Below are positions 17,051 through 25,153 of a DNA stretch of 64,000 nucleotides, one piece after another; positions within the stretch are counted from its first letter, which is position 1, and every line of letters begins with the position of its first letter. The translations under genes were made by a program, and so were the position numbers. The notes beneath the pieces are model-generated. The model did no database searches, was not told where the DNA came from, and saw only the letters and a program-made list of their open reading frames with translations. This stretch comes from Bradyrhizobium yuanmingense (GTDB lineage: Bacteria > Pseudomonadota > Alphaproteobacteria > Rhizobiales > Xanthobacteraceae): NCBI RefSeq assembly GCF_029167105.1, contig NZ_JARFML010000018.1, positions 96,755 to 160,754 of the forward strand, written 5' to 3'.

Positions 17051-18895
17051 ATGACGTCCTTCCTGCGCCCGGTCGCTTGGCTTCTGATCGCAACCGCGAT
17101 CGTCGCGCCCATCGCGATGGGCATGAACACCTATTATCTCCACATTCTGAACCTGGCGTGGATCTTCGCCATCGCGGCGCTTGGGCTCTCGGTCGCGACC
17201 GGCGTCGCCGGACAAATCGTGCTCGGACAGGCCGCCCTCGTCGGAATCGGCGCGTACGCGACTGCGCTGCTGATGATGCGCCTTTCGCTGCCCTGGTGGC
17301 TCGCGCTGATGCTGGCGATGATGCTGACCGGTGCGGTTGGCGCCGCGCTCGGGTTGATCTCGACCCGCATCAAGGGTCATTACCTCGCCATCGTAACGCT
17401 CGCCCTGAACGAGATTTTCCGCATCGTCGCGGTCAACGAGGAAGCGCTGACCGGCGGCCCGATGGGGCTGCGCAACATCCCTACGCTGAGCATCCCCGGT
17501 CTCGGCGAGACCGTCACCCAGCAGCTCTATTTGCCGCTCGCCGGGCTGATGTTCGCCAGCTACGCGCTGATGATCCTCTTCCACCGTTCCGCGCTCGGCC
17601 GCGAGTTGCGCGCCGTGCGCGACGACGAGATGGCCGCAGAGGCGATGGGCGTGAACTCCGTGCGGGCAAAGACGATCGCCTTCATGATCTGCAGCCTGTG
17701 GGCGGCGCTCTCCGGCGGTCTCTACGTGCTGCTGGTCGGCTTCGTCGCTCCCACCAACTTTACCATCGCCGAGAGCATCAAGATGATGCTGATGGTCGTG
17801 CTCGGTGGCCTCGGTTCGGTTCCCGGCACGATGCTGGGCGCAATCGTCGTCACGATCCTGCCGGAGGCGCTGCGCGATCTGCAGACCTACTACATGGCCG
17901 CCTTTGGTGCTGCCGTGGTGGTCATCATGCTGCTCTGGCCGAAGGGGCTCGGCGTCTTCGCCGACTGGCTCTGGGGCAGCTTCCTGACGGGCCGGCGCGA
18001 ACCCGAGATGCCGGCGCTCGCCGGCCCGCTCAGCCTCGCTGCTGCGGCCGCGGCAGCCAGCTCCGCGCTCGCCGCAGGGTCGGCTGCGCCGGATCCCAGT
18101 GGCTCGCTGATGCGCGTGCGCAAGGTCTCGCGCAGCTTCGGCGGTGTGCGGGCGTTGAACGATGTCTCGTTCGACGTGATGCGCGGTGAGATCCTCGGCC
18201 TGATCGGTCCGAACGGGTCCGGCAAGTCGACCATGATCAATGCCTGCTCCGGCGTGGTCGTGGTCGATGGCTCGATCGAGCTGGAATCGCATCCGCTGCA
18301 GAACCGCCCGGCGTGGGAGGCGCATGCCCACGGCGTTGCCCGCATCTTCCAGAACGTGCGGCTGTGGGAATCCATGACCGTTCTGGAGAACGTCATGGTC
18401 GCCTGGCGGCGAATCCCCGGCCAGCCGGGGGGAGAGGCTGCGATCCGGGAGGCCTCGCTGGCCGCGCTGGAGCAGATGGGCGTGCGCCATCTCGCCATGC
18501 GCCAGGCCGGCGACCTCTCGTTCGGCCAGAGCCGCCTGGTCGAGATGGCCCGCGCCATCGTCGGTCGGCCCAAGGTGCTCCTGCTCGACGAGCCGGCGGC
18601 CGGCCTGCGCGGCGGCCTCGTGCTGGAACTGTCGACGATCCTGCAGCGGCTGCGCGCGCAGGGCATGACGATCCTCGTCGTCGAGCACCGGATCAAGCTC
18701 GTCACCAGCATGTGCGACCGCGTCGTCGTGCTCAATCTGGGAGACCTCATTGCCGACGGCGCCCCCGCGACCGTGATGGAATCGCCTGCCGTCATCGAGG
18801 CCTATCTCGGCGAGCGCGCCGGCGAGGCCTCTGACGAGACGCGGGCGCGCCGCATCCGGCGCCGCTCCGTCGATCATGTCGCAGCGCATGGTTGA
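17051..18895 (+). CDS. Fused Liv-type permease (LivM) and ATPase (LivG)
   Basis: 614 residues. Residues 1-315 are a LivM permease (AALGLSVATGVAGQIVLGQA, then the coupling loop LRAVRDDEMAAEAMGVN and GGLGSVPGTMLGA). An Ala/Gly/Pro-rich linker at about 318-350 leads into a LivG nucleotide-binding domain with Walker A GPNGSGKST, signature DLSFGQSRLVEMARAI, Walker B VLLLDEPAAGL and switch His VVEHRIK. The signature LSFGQ departs from the usual LSYGQ, as in other LivG proteins. LivM-LivG fusions exist, but the second ATPase LivF is normally encoded beside them and is absent here. The gene lies 8 bp after livH. Confidence 0.93.
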   Translation: MTSFLRPVAWLLIATAIVAPIAMGMNTYYLHILNLAWIFAIAALGLSVATGVAGQIVLGQAALVGIGAYATALLMMRLSLPWWLALMLAMMLTGAVGAALGLISTRIKGHYLAIVTLALNEIFRIVAVNEEALTGGPMGLRNIPTLSIPGLGETVTQQLYLPLAGLMFASYALMILFHRSALGRELRAVRDDEMAAEAMGVNSVRAKTIAFMICSLWAALSGGLYVLLVGFVAPTNFTIAESIKMMLMVVLGGLGSVPGTMLGAIVVTILPEALRDLQTYYMAAFGAAVVVIMLLWPKGLGVFADWLWGSFLTGRREPEMPALAGPLSLAAAAAAASSALAAGSAAPDPSGSLMRVRKVSRSFGGVRALNDVSFDVMRGEILGLIGPNGSGKSTMINACSGVVVVDGSIELESHPLQNRPAWEAHAHGVARIFQNVRLWESMTVLENVMVAWRRIPGQPGGEAAIREASLAALEQMGVRHLAMRQAGDLSFGQSRLVEMARAIVGRPKVLLLDEPAAGLRGGLVLELSTILQRLRAQGMTILVVEHRIKLVTSMCDRVVVLNLGDLIADGAPATVMESPAVIEAYLGERAGEASDETRARRIRRRSVDHVAAHG

Positions 18896-18923
18896 ACAAG
18901 ATCAATCTTCAGGGAGGAAGACA

Positions 18924-19835
18924 ATGAACAGGAAAACGACAATGGGAATGCGCGGCCTGCTGGCTTTGGCCGGTGCCGGCGTCGCACTGGCGACAACGCC
19001 GCTGGGCGGGGCCGCAGCTCAGGAACAGCCGCTGATCGGCGTCTCGCTGCCGATGACGGGGTCAAAGGCCCTCGTCGGTCGCAACTTCAAGCAGGGTGTT
19101 GAACTCGCCATCGCCGACATCAATGCTGCCGGCGGCGTGCTCGGCAAGCCGCTGCAGGTCGTCTTCGAGGATGACCAGGGCGACAATACCAACGGCGCGA
19201 TCAACGCCGTCAACAAGATCATGCAGGTGCACAAGACGCCTGTGATGATCGGCCCGCACTACTCCGTGACGCAGATGGCGACCCAGAACGTCTACTGCAA
19301 CGGCAAGGTCGTCTCGCTCACCGGAGCGACCGGCGTGGCCGTCACCAACAGCGGCTGCAAATATGTCATCCGCACCCGCTCCAACGACGACATCCAGGCC
19401 AAAGCCATCATCGATTACGCCCAGAAGGAGCTGAATGCGGGCGACAAGACCGCCGTGTTCTACGCGAACGACGATTTTGGCAAGTCCGGTCAGGCGCGTG
19501 TCGTCGCCCAGATGGCTGCTCTCGGCCTGAAGCCGGTGACGGTCGAGAGCCACAACCCCAACGACAAGGACTACTCGGCCCAGCTCGCGAAGCTGAAGAA
19601 CGCCGGCGCCGCCCTCGTCGTCCTCTGGGCCCACGACACCGACGCCGCACTGATCGTCAAGCAGGCTAAGCAGTTCGGGCTGCCCTTCCGCTTTGCTGGC
19701 GCAGTGCTCAGCGAGGACGCCTTCCTCAAGCTCGCCGGCAGCGGCGCCGAAGGCGCGATGAGCGCCTCCTATTTCGTCCCGACCGATCCGAATCCGGCGG
19801 TGCAGACCTTCGTCCAGCGCTATCTCGGCGCCTGA
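18924..19835 (+). CDS. Periplasmic substrate-binding protein, LivK family, C-terminally short
   Basis: 303 residues from the ATG at 18924, preceded by AGGGAGGAAG. Signal peptide with hydrophobic core LLALAGAGVALA and cleavage near GGAAA-QEQP. Core LivK features follow: IGVSLPMTGSKALVGRNF, AIADINAAGGVLGKPLQVV, DDQGDNTNGAINAVNK, and the second lobe FYANDDFGKSGQARVVA. The family is normally about 370-400 residues, but this protein stops at FVQRYLGA, where homologues continue for some 70-90 residues (the tyrosine/aspartate-rich block completing lobe 2 and the hinge). No continuation appears in any frame before the next gene 52 bp later, so the 3' end looks deleted. Whether it still binds ligand is doubtful. 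Confidence 0.85.
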   Translation: MNRKTTMGMRGLLALAGAGVALATTPLGGAAAQEQPLIGVSLPMTGSKALVGRNFKQGVELAIADINAAGGVLGKPLQVVFEDDQGDNTNGAINAVNKIMQVHKTPVMIGPHYSVTQMATQNVYCNGKVVSLTGATGVAVTNSGCKYVIRTRSNDDIQAKAIIDYAQKELNAGDKTAVFYANDDFGKSGQARVVAQMAALGLKPVTVESHNPNDKDYSAQLAKLKNAGAALVVLWAHDTDAALIVKQAKQFGLPFRFAGAVLSEDAFLKLAGSGAEGAMSASYFVPTDPNPAVQTFVQRYLGA

Positions 19836-19887
19836 TGCCGTTTCCCCTTCACATCCTACCACCCCAAGCAGAGGCAAATACCACACC

Positions 19888-20775
19888 ATGACGAAGCTTC
19901 ACGGCATCATCCCGGCGCTCACCACCCCCTTCGGCGAGAAGGGCGACATCGACGAGGCCAAGTTCCGAAACCAGATCCGCTTCATGCTCGGCAAGGGCGT
20001 GCACGGCCTCTGCTTCGGCGGTTCGACCGGCGAAGGCCAGGCGCTGGAGCCTGGCGAGTTCCGTCGGCTTGGAGAAATCACCATGGAGGAGGTCGCGGGC
20101 CGCGTGCCGGTCGTTGCCGGCATCATCGCCAACTCGACGCGCGAGGTGATCAAGCGCGGCGAACTGATCGCCGACCTCAAGGTCGATGCCTTGCAGGTGA
20201 CGCCGGTCTTCTACGTCTTTCAGCCCGACGACGACTCGAATTTCGGCCACTTCAAGACGTTGACGGAGACGCTGAAGACGCCGGTCCTGCTCTACAACGT
20301 CATTCCCTGGAACCTGCTGTCGACGCCGCTCGTGCTGCGCATCCTGAACGAGCTTCCGTGGGTCGTCGGCATCAAGCAGAGCCAGGGTCACATCACGCGT
20401 ACGGCCGAGCTCGTCGCCAATGCGCCGAAGGACAAGGTCATCCTCGCCGCGGTCGACAACCTGCTCTATTCCTGCTTCCAGTTCGGTGCTCACGGCACGC
20501 TGGCCGCCTCTCCGACCGCCGCGCCCGGCCCCTGCGTGCGCCTGTGGGACGCCGTCAAGAAGAAGGACGATGAGACTGCGCTCGCCATCCACCATCGCCT
20601 CGTCAATTTCTGGTCGGTGCTGCCGCACGGCAATCTGCCGGCTTGCGTGAAGTACTCGCTCCAACTACAGGGCCTCGACTGCGGCATCTCCCGCCAGCCC
20701 ATGCCGATGCCCGACGCGGCCACCCGCGCCGCCATCGAACGGACGCTGCCGGCGCTACTCGAATACGACGTCTGA
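19888..20775 (+). CDS. Dihydrodipicolinate synthase/N-acetylneuraminate lyase family aldolase
   Basis: 295 residues. A class I aldolase TIM barrel of the DapA/NanA superfamily: LHGIIPALTTPFGEKGDID at the start, the GGSTGEGQALEPGEF substrate-carboxylate loop, YNVIPWN with the catalytic Tyr, and GIKQS with the Schiff-base Lys. Members condense or cleave pyruvate-containing compounds (dihydrodipicolinate, sialic acid, 2-keto-3-deoxy sugar acids, hydroxyproline-derived 4-hydroxy-2-oxoglutarate). Its place between an importer and a DhaK/DhaL kinase argues for a catabolic lyase releasing pyruvate plus a small aldehyde, not for lysine synthesis. The substrate cannot be read from sequence. Confidence 0.88.
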   Translation: MTKLHGIIPALTTPFGEKGDIDEAKFRNQIRFMLGKGVHGLCFGGSTGEGQALEPGEFRRLGEITMEEVAGRVPVVAGIIANSTREVIKRGELIADLKVDALQVTPVFYVFQPDDDSNFGHFKTLTETLKTPVLLYNVIPWNLLSTPLVLRILNELPWVVGIKQSQGHITRTAELVANAPKDKVILAAVDNLLYSCFQFGAHGTLAASPTAAPGPCVRLWDAVKKKDDETALAIHHRLVNFWSVLPHGNLPACVKYSLQLQGLDCGISRQPMPMPDAATRAAIERTLPALLEYDV

Positions 20776-20802
20776 TCGAGATCGTTCGGGGAGAACCGGT
20801 CC

Positions 20803-21789
20803 ATGAAGAAGCTGATGAACACCGCCGACGCCTTCGTCGACGAGATGCTCGACGGGCTGGTGACGGCTCACCCGACACTGGTGCGGGAGGCGCGGGTCGT
20901 CCGCGCCGTCCATGCGCCGAAGCGCGGCAAGGTCGGCATCGTCTCGGGCGGCGGCTCGGGACATCTGCCGCTGTTCACCGGCTATGTCGGCGCCGGCCTG
21001 CTCGACGCTTGCGCGATCGGCGACGTGTTTGCGGGACCGTCGGTGGATTCTTGCGTGCAGGCGATCAAGGCGGTCGATGGTGGACGTGGCGTGCTGCGCC
21101 TCTACGGCAATTACGGCGGCGACCGTATGAACTTCGATCTCGCCGGCGAGATGGTCGAGATGGACGACATTCCGACCACGACCGTGCTCGGCACGGACGA
21201 TATCGCTTCCGCGCCGCCGCAGGAAGCCGGCAAGCGCCGCGGCGTCGCCGGAATCGTCTATGCCTACAAGATCGCCGGCGCGAAGGCCGATACCGGCGCC
21301 GATCTCGCCGAGGTCACTGCGACCGCCCAGGCGGCTGTCGATGCCTGCCGTACCATCGGGGTTGCGCTCGCACCTTGCCAGATTCCGGGGGCCGCGAACC
21401 CGACCTTCGAGATCGGCGCCGACGAGATCGAGATGGGCATGGGCATCCATGGCGAGCCGGGCATCTGGCGCGACAAGCACCGTTCGGCAGATGCGATCGC
21501 CGACGAGATGATGAAGCGCCTGCTCGCCGATCCCGTCGCTGACAAATCCGAGCGCGTATCCGTGCTGGTGAACAGTCTCGGTGCGACGCCGCTCGAGGAA
21601 CTGTTCATCGTCTACCGCCGCGTTGCCGAGCTTCTGAAGAAGGACGGCCTGACTATCGTGCGTCCGCTGGTCGGGCACTACGTCACTTCGATGGAGATGG
21701 CGGGGCTGTCGATCAGTCTGATTCATCTCGATGCCGAACGAGAGCAGCTGCTGGCGGCGCCCTGCGCCTGTCCGTTCTGGAGGGTATGA
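20803..21789 (+). CDS. Dihydroxyacetone-kinase-type subunit DhaK
   Basis: 328 residues, ATG with GGGGAGA upstream. Full-length DhaK fold. The substrate loop GGGSGHLPLFTGYVGAGLLD keeps the His equivalent to E. coli DhaK His56. GMGIHGEPGI contains the His (equivalent to His218) that binds the carbonyl of the substrate covalently. LYGNYGGDRMNFDLA and the C-terminal YYRRVAELL-like helix (here VYRRVAELL) also fit. DhaK holds the triose or tetrulose while DhaL supplies the nucleotide. The gene is followed by dhaL after 1 bp, with no DhaM phosphotransfer gene, so the pair probably uses ATP directly. Related kinases act on erythrulose; dihydroxyacetone itself is not assured. Confidence 0.9.
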   Translation: MKKLMNTADAFVDEMLDGLVTAHPTLVREARVVRAVHAPKRGKVGIVSGGGSGHLPLFTGYVGAGLLDACAIGDVFAGPSVDSCVQAIKAVDGGRGVLRLYGNYGGDRMNFDLAGEMVEMDDIPTTTVLGTDDIASAPPQEAGKRRGVAGIVYAYKIAGAKADTGADLAEVTATAQAAVDACRTIGVALAPCQIPGAANPTFEIGADEIEMGMGIHGEPGIWRDKHRSADAIADEMMKRLLADPVADKSERVSVLVNSLGATPLEELFIVYRRVAELLKKDGLTIVRPLVGHYVTSMEMAGLSISLIHLDAEREQLLAAPCACPFWRV

Positions 21790-21790
21790 C

Positions 21791-22396
21791 GTGGCGATCA
21801 CGGCCGATACGCTCCGCAACGCAGCCCTCCGCGCCAGCGCCGCGGCCGCGGTCGCGCAGGATGATCTCAACGCCGCCGACGGCAAGATCGGCGACGGCGA
21901 CACCGGCGTCATGCTGCGCCGGCTGTTCGAGGCTATTGCCGCCGCCATTCCTTTCGAGGAGAGCGACATCGGCCAGATCTTTCAGGCCTGTGCCAAAGCT
22001 TGCGCCAGCGGCACGGGATCGAGCCTGGGAACGCTGGTCACGGTTGCGATGATGACGCTCGCCAAGGCGACCAAGGGTCGCAATGAGATCGGCTGGGACG
22101 AACTTGGTGGTCTGCTGGCTTCGGTTCGCGACCAGATGATGACGCGCGGCGGCGCCACGATCGGTGACAAGACCGTTGTCGACATGCTCGATGCGGTCGC
22201 AATAGCGCTCACGCGCTGCACGACACGCGATGAATCTATCGCAGCAGCACAAATGGCCGCGCGCGAAACGCTTGACGCATTCCGGGAGCGGCCGAACAGG
22301 CTCGGCCGCGCCCGCATGTTCGGCGAGCGGACGATCGGGCTCGACGATCCCGGCATGCTCGCCTTTTCCCGACTGCTCGCTGGAGTCGCAGCTTGA
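21791..22396 (+). CDS. Dihydroxyacetone-kinase-type subunit DhaL
   Basis: 201 residues from the GTG at 21791, chosen because GGAGGG lies 6-7 nt upstream and the start follows the dhaK stop by 1 bp; the frame is open further upstream inside dhaK. DhaL features: DGKIGDGDTGVMLRR, whose aspartates bind the Mg-nucleotide pair; GTGSSLGTL, the phosphate-binding glycine/serine loop; and GGATIGDKTVVDMLDA, the conserved GD(K/R)T region. GDGDTG replaces the more usual GDGDHG. The protein supplies the nucleotide-binding half of the kinase and is expected to pair with the DhaK encoded immediately upstream. Confidence 0.9.
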   Translation: MAITADTLRNAALRASAAAAVAQDDLNAADGKIGDGDTGVMLRRLFEAIAAAIPFEESDIGQIFQACAKACASGTGSSLGTLVTVAMMTLAKATKGRNEIGWDELGGLLASVRDQMMTRGGATIGDKTVVDMLDAVAIALTRCTTRDESIAAAQMAARETLDAFRERPNRLGRARMFGERTIGLDDPGMLAFSRLLAGVAA

Positions 22397-22432
22397 ATGC
22401 CGCTGTGCAGTGGTGCAGATGAGGGCAGGACC

Positions 22433-23848
22433 ATGAAGGAGACAGCGATGAACGCCCAGGTCCTGCCACGCCCCGCGCCGGACATTATCGCCACTGTGCG
22501 AGCAAAACTCGTCGAGCGCCTCGGCACGCGCGTGAGCGTTTCGCAAGCCGTGCTCGACCAGCACAGTCATGGGGAGGGCCTGCCGGTGGTCGGCATGCCC
22601 GATCTCGTGGTGTTTCCCGAGGCCAACGAGGAGGTCGCGTTCGTTCTGGCGCTCTGCAACGAGCATCGCGTAGCGGTCACGCCGTTCGGTGCGGGGTCCT
22701 CGCTCGAGGGCCAGCTCGCGGCGCTGGCAGGCGGCGTGTCGCTCGACATGGGCCGCTTCGACAAGATCCTCGACGTCTCGCCGGATTCGCTGGATTGCCG
22801 GGTCCAGGCCGGCGTGACGCGTGAGGCGCTTAACGCCCATATCCGCGACACGGGGCTGTTTTTTCCGGTCGATCCTGGCGCCAACGCCTCGATCGGCGGC
22901 ATGGCCTCGACGCGTGCCTCCGGCACCAACGCGGTGCGCTACGGCACGATGCGCGAGAACATCTTGGGCCTCACCGTCGTCACGCCGGACGGCCGCATCG
23001 TGCGCACCGGCAGCCGTGCCCGAAAATCCTCCGCCGGTCTCGACCTCACTCATCTCTATGTCGGAAGCGAGGGTACGCTGGGCGTCATCACCGAGATCCA
23101 GCTCAAGCTCTATGGATTGCCGGAGACGATCGTCGCGGCCGTCTGCCAGTTCGAATCGCTTGAAGGCGCTGTCGTCGCCGTCGTGACGGCGCTGCAAGCC
23201 AACCTCAAGCTGGCACGCGTCGAATTGCTCGATGAGGTGCAGATGCGCGCGGCGATCAATTATTCGAAGCTCGACTATGCGGAGACACCAACATTATTCC
23301 TCGAATTCCAGGGCACGCCGAACAGCGTGCGCGAGGATGTCGAGACGATGCAGACGATCACGGAAGAGCGCAGCGGCGGCGCGTTCCAGTTCGCGGAGCG
23401 GCCCGAAGACCGCAATCGTCTCTGGAAGGCGCGGCACAATTCCTATCAGGCGGTTATGGCGCTGAGCCCCGGCAAGAAGAACATGGGTACCGATGCCTGC
23501 GTGCCGATCTCGGCCTTGCCGGCCTGCCTGCTGGAGACCAAAGCCGACATCGTCGCCTCGGGATTGACTGCGCCGATCGTCGGCCATGTCGGCGATGGCA
23601 ATTTTCATCTCGGGATTCTGTTCGATCCCAAGGATGCAGACGAGACGGCGCGGGCCGAGGGGCTCGCGTTTCGCACGGCGCGTCGCGCCATCGCCATGGG
23701 GGGAACGTGCTCGGGCGAGCACGGCGTCGGATTGCACAAGATCGTGCATATGGAAGCCGAGCACGGCGAAGGCGTCGCCCTGATGAAGGCAGTGAAGACG
23801 GCATTGGATCCAAGCGGGATCATGAATCCGGGAAAGGTCTACCCTTGA
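22433..23848 (+). CDS. FAD-linked oxidase, GlcD/D-lactate dehydrogenase type
   Basis: 471 residues from the ATG at 22433 with GGGCAGGA upstream; an in-frame ATG at 22448 is also possible. PCMH-type FAD-binding domain: PDLVVFPEANEEVAFVLALC, VTPFGAGSSLEGQ (pyrophosphate loop), VDPGANASIGGMASTRASGT. The C-terminal FAD-oxidase domain has VGHVGDGNFHLGILFDP (metal/substrate His) and GGTCSGEHGVGLHK. Close families oxidise D-lactate, glycolate, D-2-hydroxyglutarate or other 2-hydroxy acids, passing electrons to cytochrome or quinone. As the last gene of the livH-MG-K-lyase-dhaKL row it may oxidise a 2-hydroxy acid feeding the pathway. No GlcE or GlcF partner is present, favouring a stand-alone enzyme. 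Confidence 0.9.
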   Translation: MKETAMNAQVLPRPAPDIIATVRAKLVERLGTRVSVSQAVLDQHSHGEGLPVVGMPDLVVFPEANEEVAFVLALCNEHRVAVTPFGAGSSLEGQLAALAGGVSLDMGRFDKILDVSPDSLDCRVQAGVTREALNAHIRDTGLFFPVDPGANASIGGMASTRASGTNAVRYGTMRENILGLTVVTPDGRIVRTGSRARKSSAGLDLTHLYVGSEGTLGVITEIQLKLYGLPETIVAAVCQFESLEGAVVAVVTALQANLKLARVELLDEVQMRAAINYSKLDYAETPTLFLEFQGTPNSVREDVETMQTITEERSGGAFQFAERPEDRNRLWKARHNSYQAVMALSPGKKNMGTDACVPISALPACLLETKADIVASGLTAPIVGHVGDGNFHLGILFDPKDADETARAEGLAFRTARRAIAMGGTCSGEHGVGLHKIVHMEAEHGEGVALMKAVKTALDPSGIMNPGKVYP

Positions 23849-24159
23849 CGGGCATCCAAGAGACCGTTTCATCGAACACAGGCCCCGCTCCATCACCGAC
23901 GCACTTGCGGTTGTCCGACGTGCGAGCGAGAAGAGCTCAGCACTTGGCGGTAAGATTGCACGTTTTCAATCGGCACCGCGCTCTACCTATATCGGCTTCG
24001 CCATCTCTCGCATGCGCCGAGAGACAGCCGTGTGGCGATCGTATCTTTATTCAGAGCGACTTCCTTCGGTCGCACATGCTCCTTGCTCAATACTGAAGCA
24101 TTTTGACGTCGGCTTTGAGAGGCAGCCGACGGTCGATCATTTCGCTCAAGCTGCGGACG
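23849..24159. other. Convergent intergenic region, no feature seen
   Basis: 311 bp between the GlcD-like gene and the convergent Bug-receptor gene. Short frames exist but none has a recognisable product. I found no long stem-loop. Confidence 0.5.
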
Positions 24160-25134
24160 TCAGCTCAGCTTGATGCCGGCTTCGCGCGCCACCGGCTCCC
24201 AGCGCTCGCGTTCGCGCTTCAATGTCTGTGCGAATCGCTCCGGAGTACCGCCGGTCGCCTCCACGCCGAGAGCGGCCAGCCTGCTCGTCACGTCGGGCAT
24301 TGCGAGCACCTTGCTCAAGGCGGCGGCATACTGCGCCACCAGGTCTTGCGAGGTGCCGCCTCGCATGAAGAAGCCCATGTAGGTTTGCCCGTAAAGTTCA
24401 GCAAAGCCCTGTTCCTTGAACGTGGGGATGTCGGGCGCGAGTTTGCTGCGTTGCTCGGTGGTGACACCGAGGATCCTGACGAGGCCGGAGCGATGCGAGT
24501 CCAGATAGTCCGACAGTACCGATTGCCCGGCCGGTATATGGTTGCCGATCAGGTCGGTGAGAAGTGGCTGGCCGCCGCGATAGGCGACCAGCCGGACGTC
24601 TGCGCCGCTGGTCTTGCGTAACAACGTGACAAGAAAGGCGCCGATGCTGCCGAGGCTGGATGTGCCGACATTGCCGAGCTTCGGATCGCGTCGCACCGCC
24701 TCGATATACTCATTCAGCGTCGTCGCGCCGGTGTCCTTGCTGACGGTGAGCGCGTTCGCGGCGAAGGCGCCCTCGCATACCGGTGTCAAGTCGCGTTCGG
24801 GATCATAAGGCAGGCTGTCGTACAGAAACGGGAAGAACGCCACGGCCGAAATCGGCGAGAACATGATGTGCGAGCCGTCCGGCGAAGTACTCTTCATGAA
24901 GGATCCGGCAACCAGATCGGTAGCACCAGGCTTGTATTCCACCACGATGCTGCGGCCGAGGAGCGGGGCCAGCTTGTCGGCCACCACCCGCACGATGGTA
25001 TCCATGGTCGCGCCGGCGGGTACGACCACAATCATGCGCAGCGGCTGTTCGGCGCGCGCGACGTAGGGAGCGGATAATGCCAGCGGCAACGCGGCGGCAA
25101 CGCGGGAGAAGCGGCGGCGGGTCAGGAGTGTCAT
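24160..25134 (-). CDS. Tripartite tricarboxylate transporter (Bug) receptor family protein
   Basis: 324 residues from the ATG at 25134, which starts a twin-arginine-like signal (MTLLTRRRFSRVAAALPLAL). The upstream part of the frame overlaps the preceding gene and is not needed. Bug-family features: LRMIVVVPAGATMDTIVRVV, GRSIVVEYKPGATDLVAG, YRGGQPLLTDLIG, and the C-terminal LAALGVEATGGTPERFAQ. Bug proteins are periplasmic receptors for carboxylates, amides or aromatic acids, normally working with TctA/TctB membrane subunits. None is nearby, so it is an orphan receptor, very common in betaproteobacteria and Bradyrhizobium. It is the last gene of a minus-strand row with a FAD enzyme and an SsuABC-like importer. 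Confidence 0.88.
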   Translation of the reverse strand: MTLLTRRRFSRVAAALPLALSAPYVARAEQPLRMIVVVPAGATMDTIVRVVADKLAPLLGRSIVVEYKPGATDLVAGSFMKSTSPDGSHIMFSPISAVAFFPFLYDSLPYDPERDLTPVCEGAFAANALTVSKDTGATTLNEYIEAVRRDPKLGNVGTSSLGSIGAFLVTLLRKTSGADVRLVAYRGGQPLLTDLIGNHIPAGQSVLSDYLDSHRSGLVRILGVTTEQRSKLAPDIPTFKEQGFAELYGQTYMGFFMRGGTSQDLVAQYAAALSKVLAMPDVTSRLAALGVEATGGTPERFAQTLKRERERWEPVAREAGIKLS

Positions 25135-25153
25135 GGCAGTCTCCAGCAATCCT

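Noticed and set aside
16949..18889. 646-codon minus-strand frame opposite livM-livG
   Set aside because: Antisense shadow; His/Asp/Arg-rich text typical of reversed high-GC genes.
19836..19887. Missing C-terminus of the LivK-like protein hidden in another frame by a frameshift
   Set aside because: The 52 bp before the next gene encode nothing LivK-like in any frame, so a deletion, not a simple frameshift, explains the short protein.
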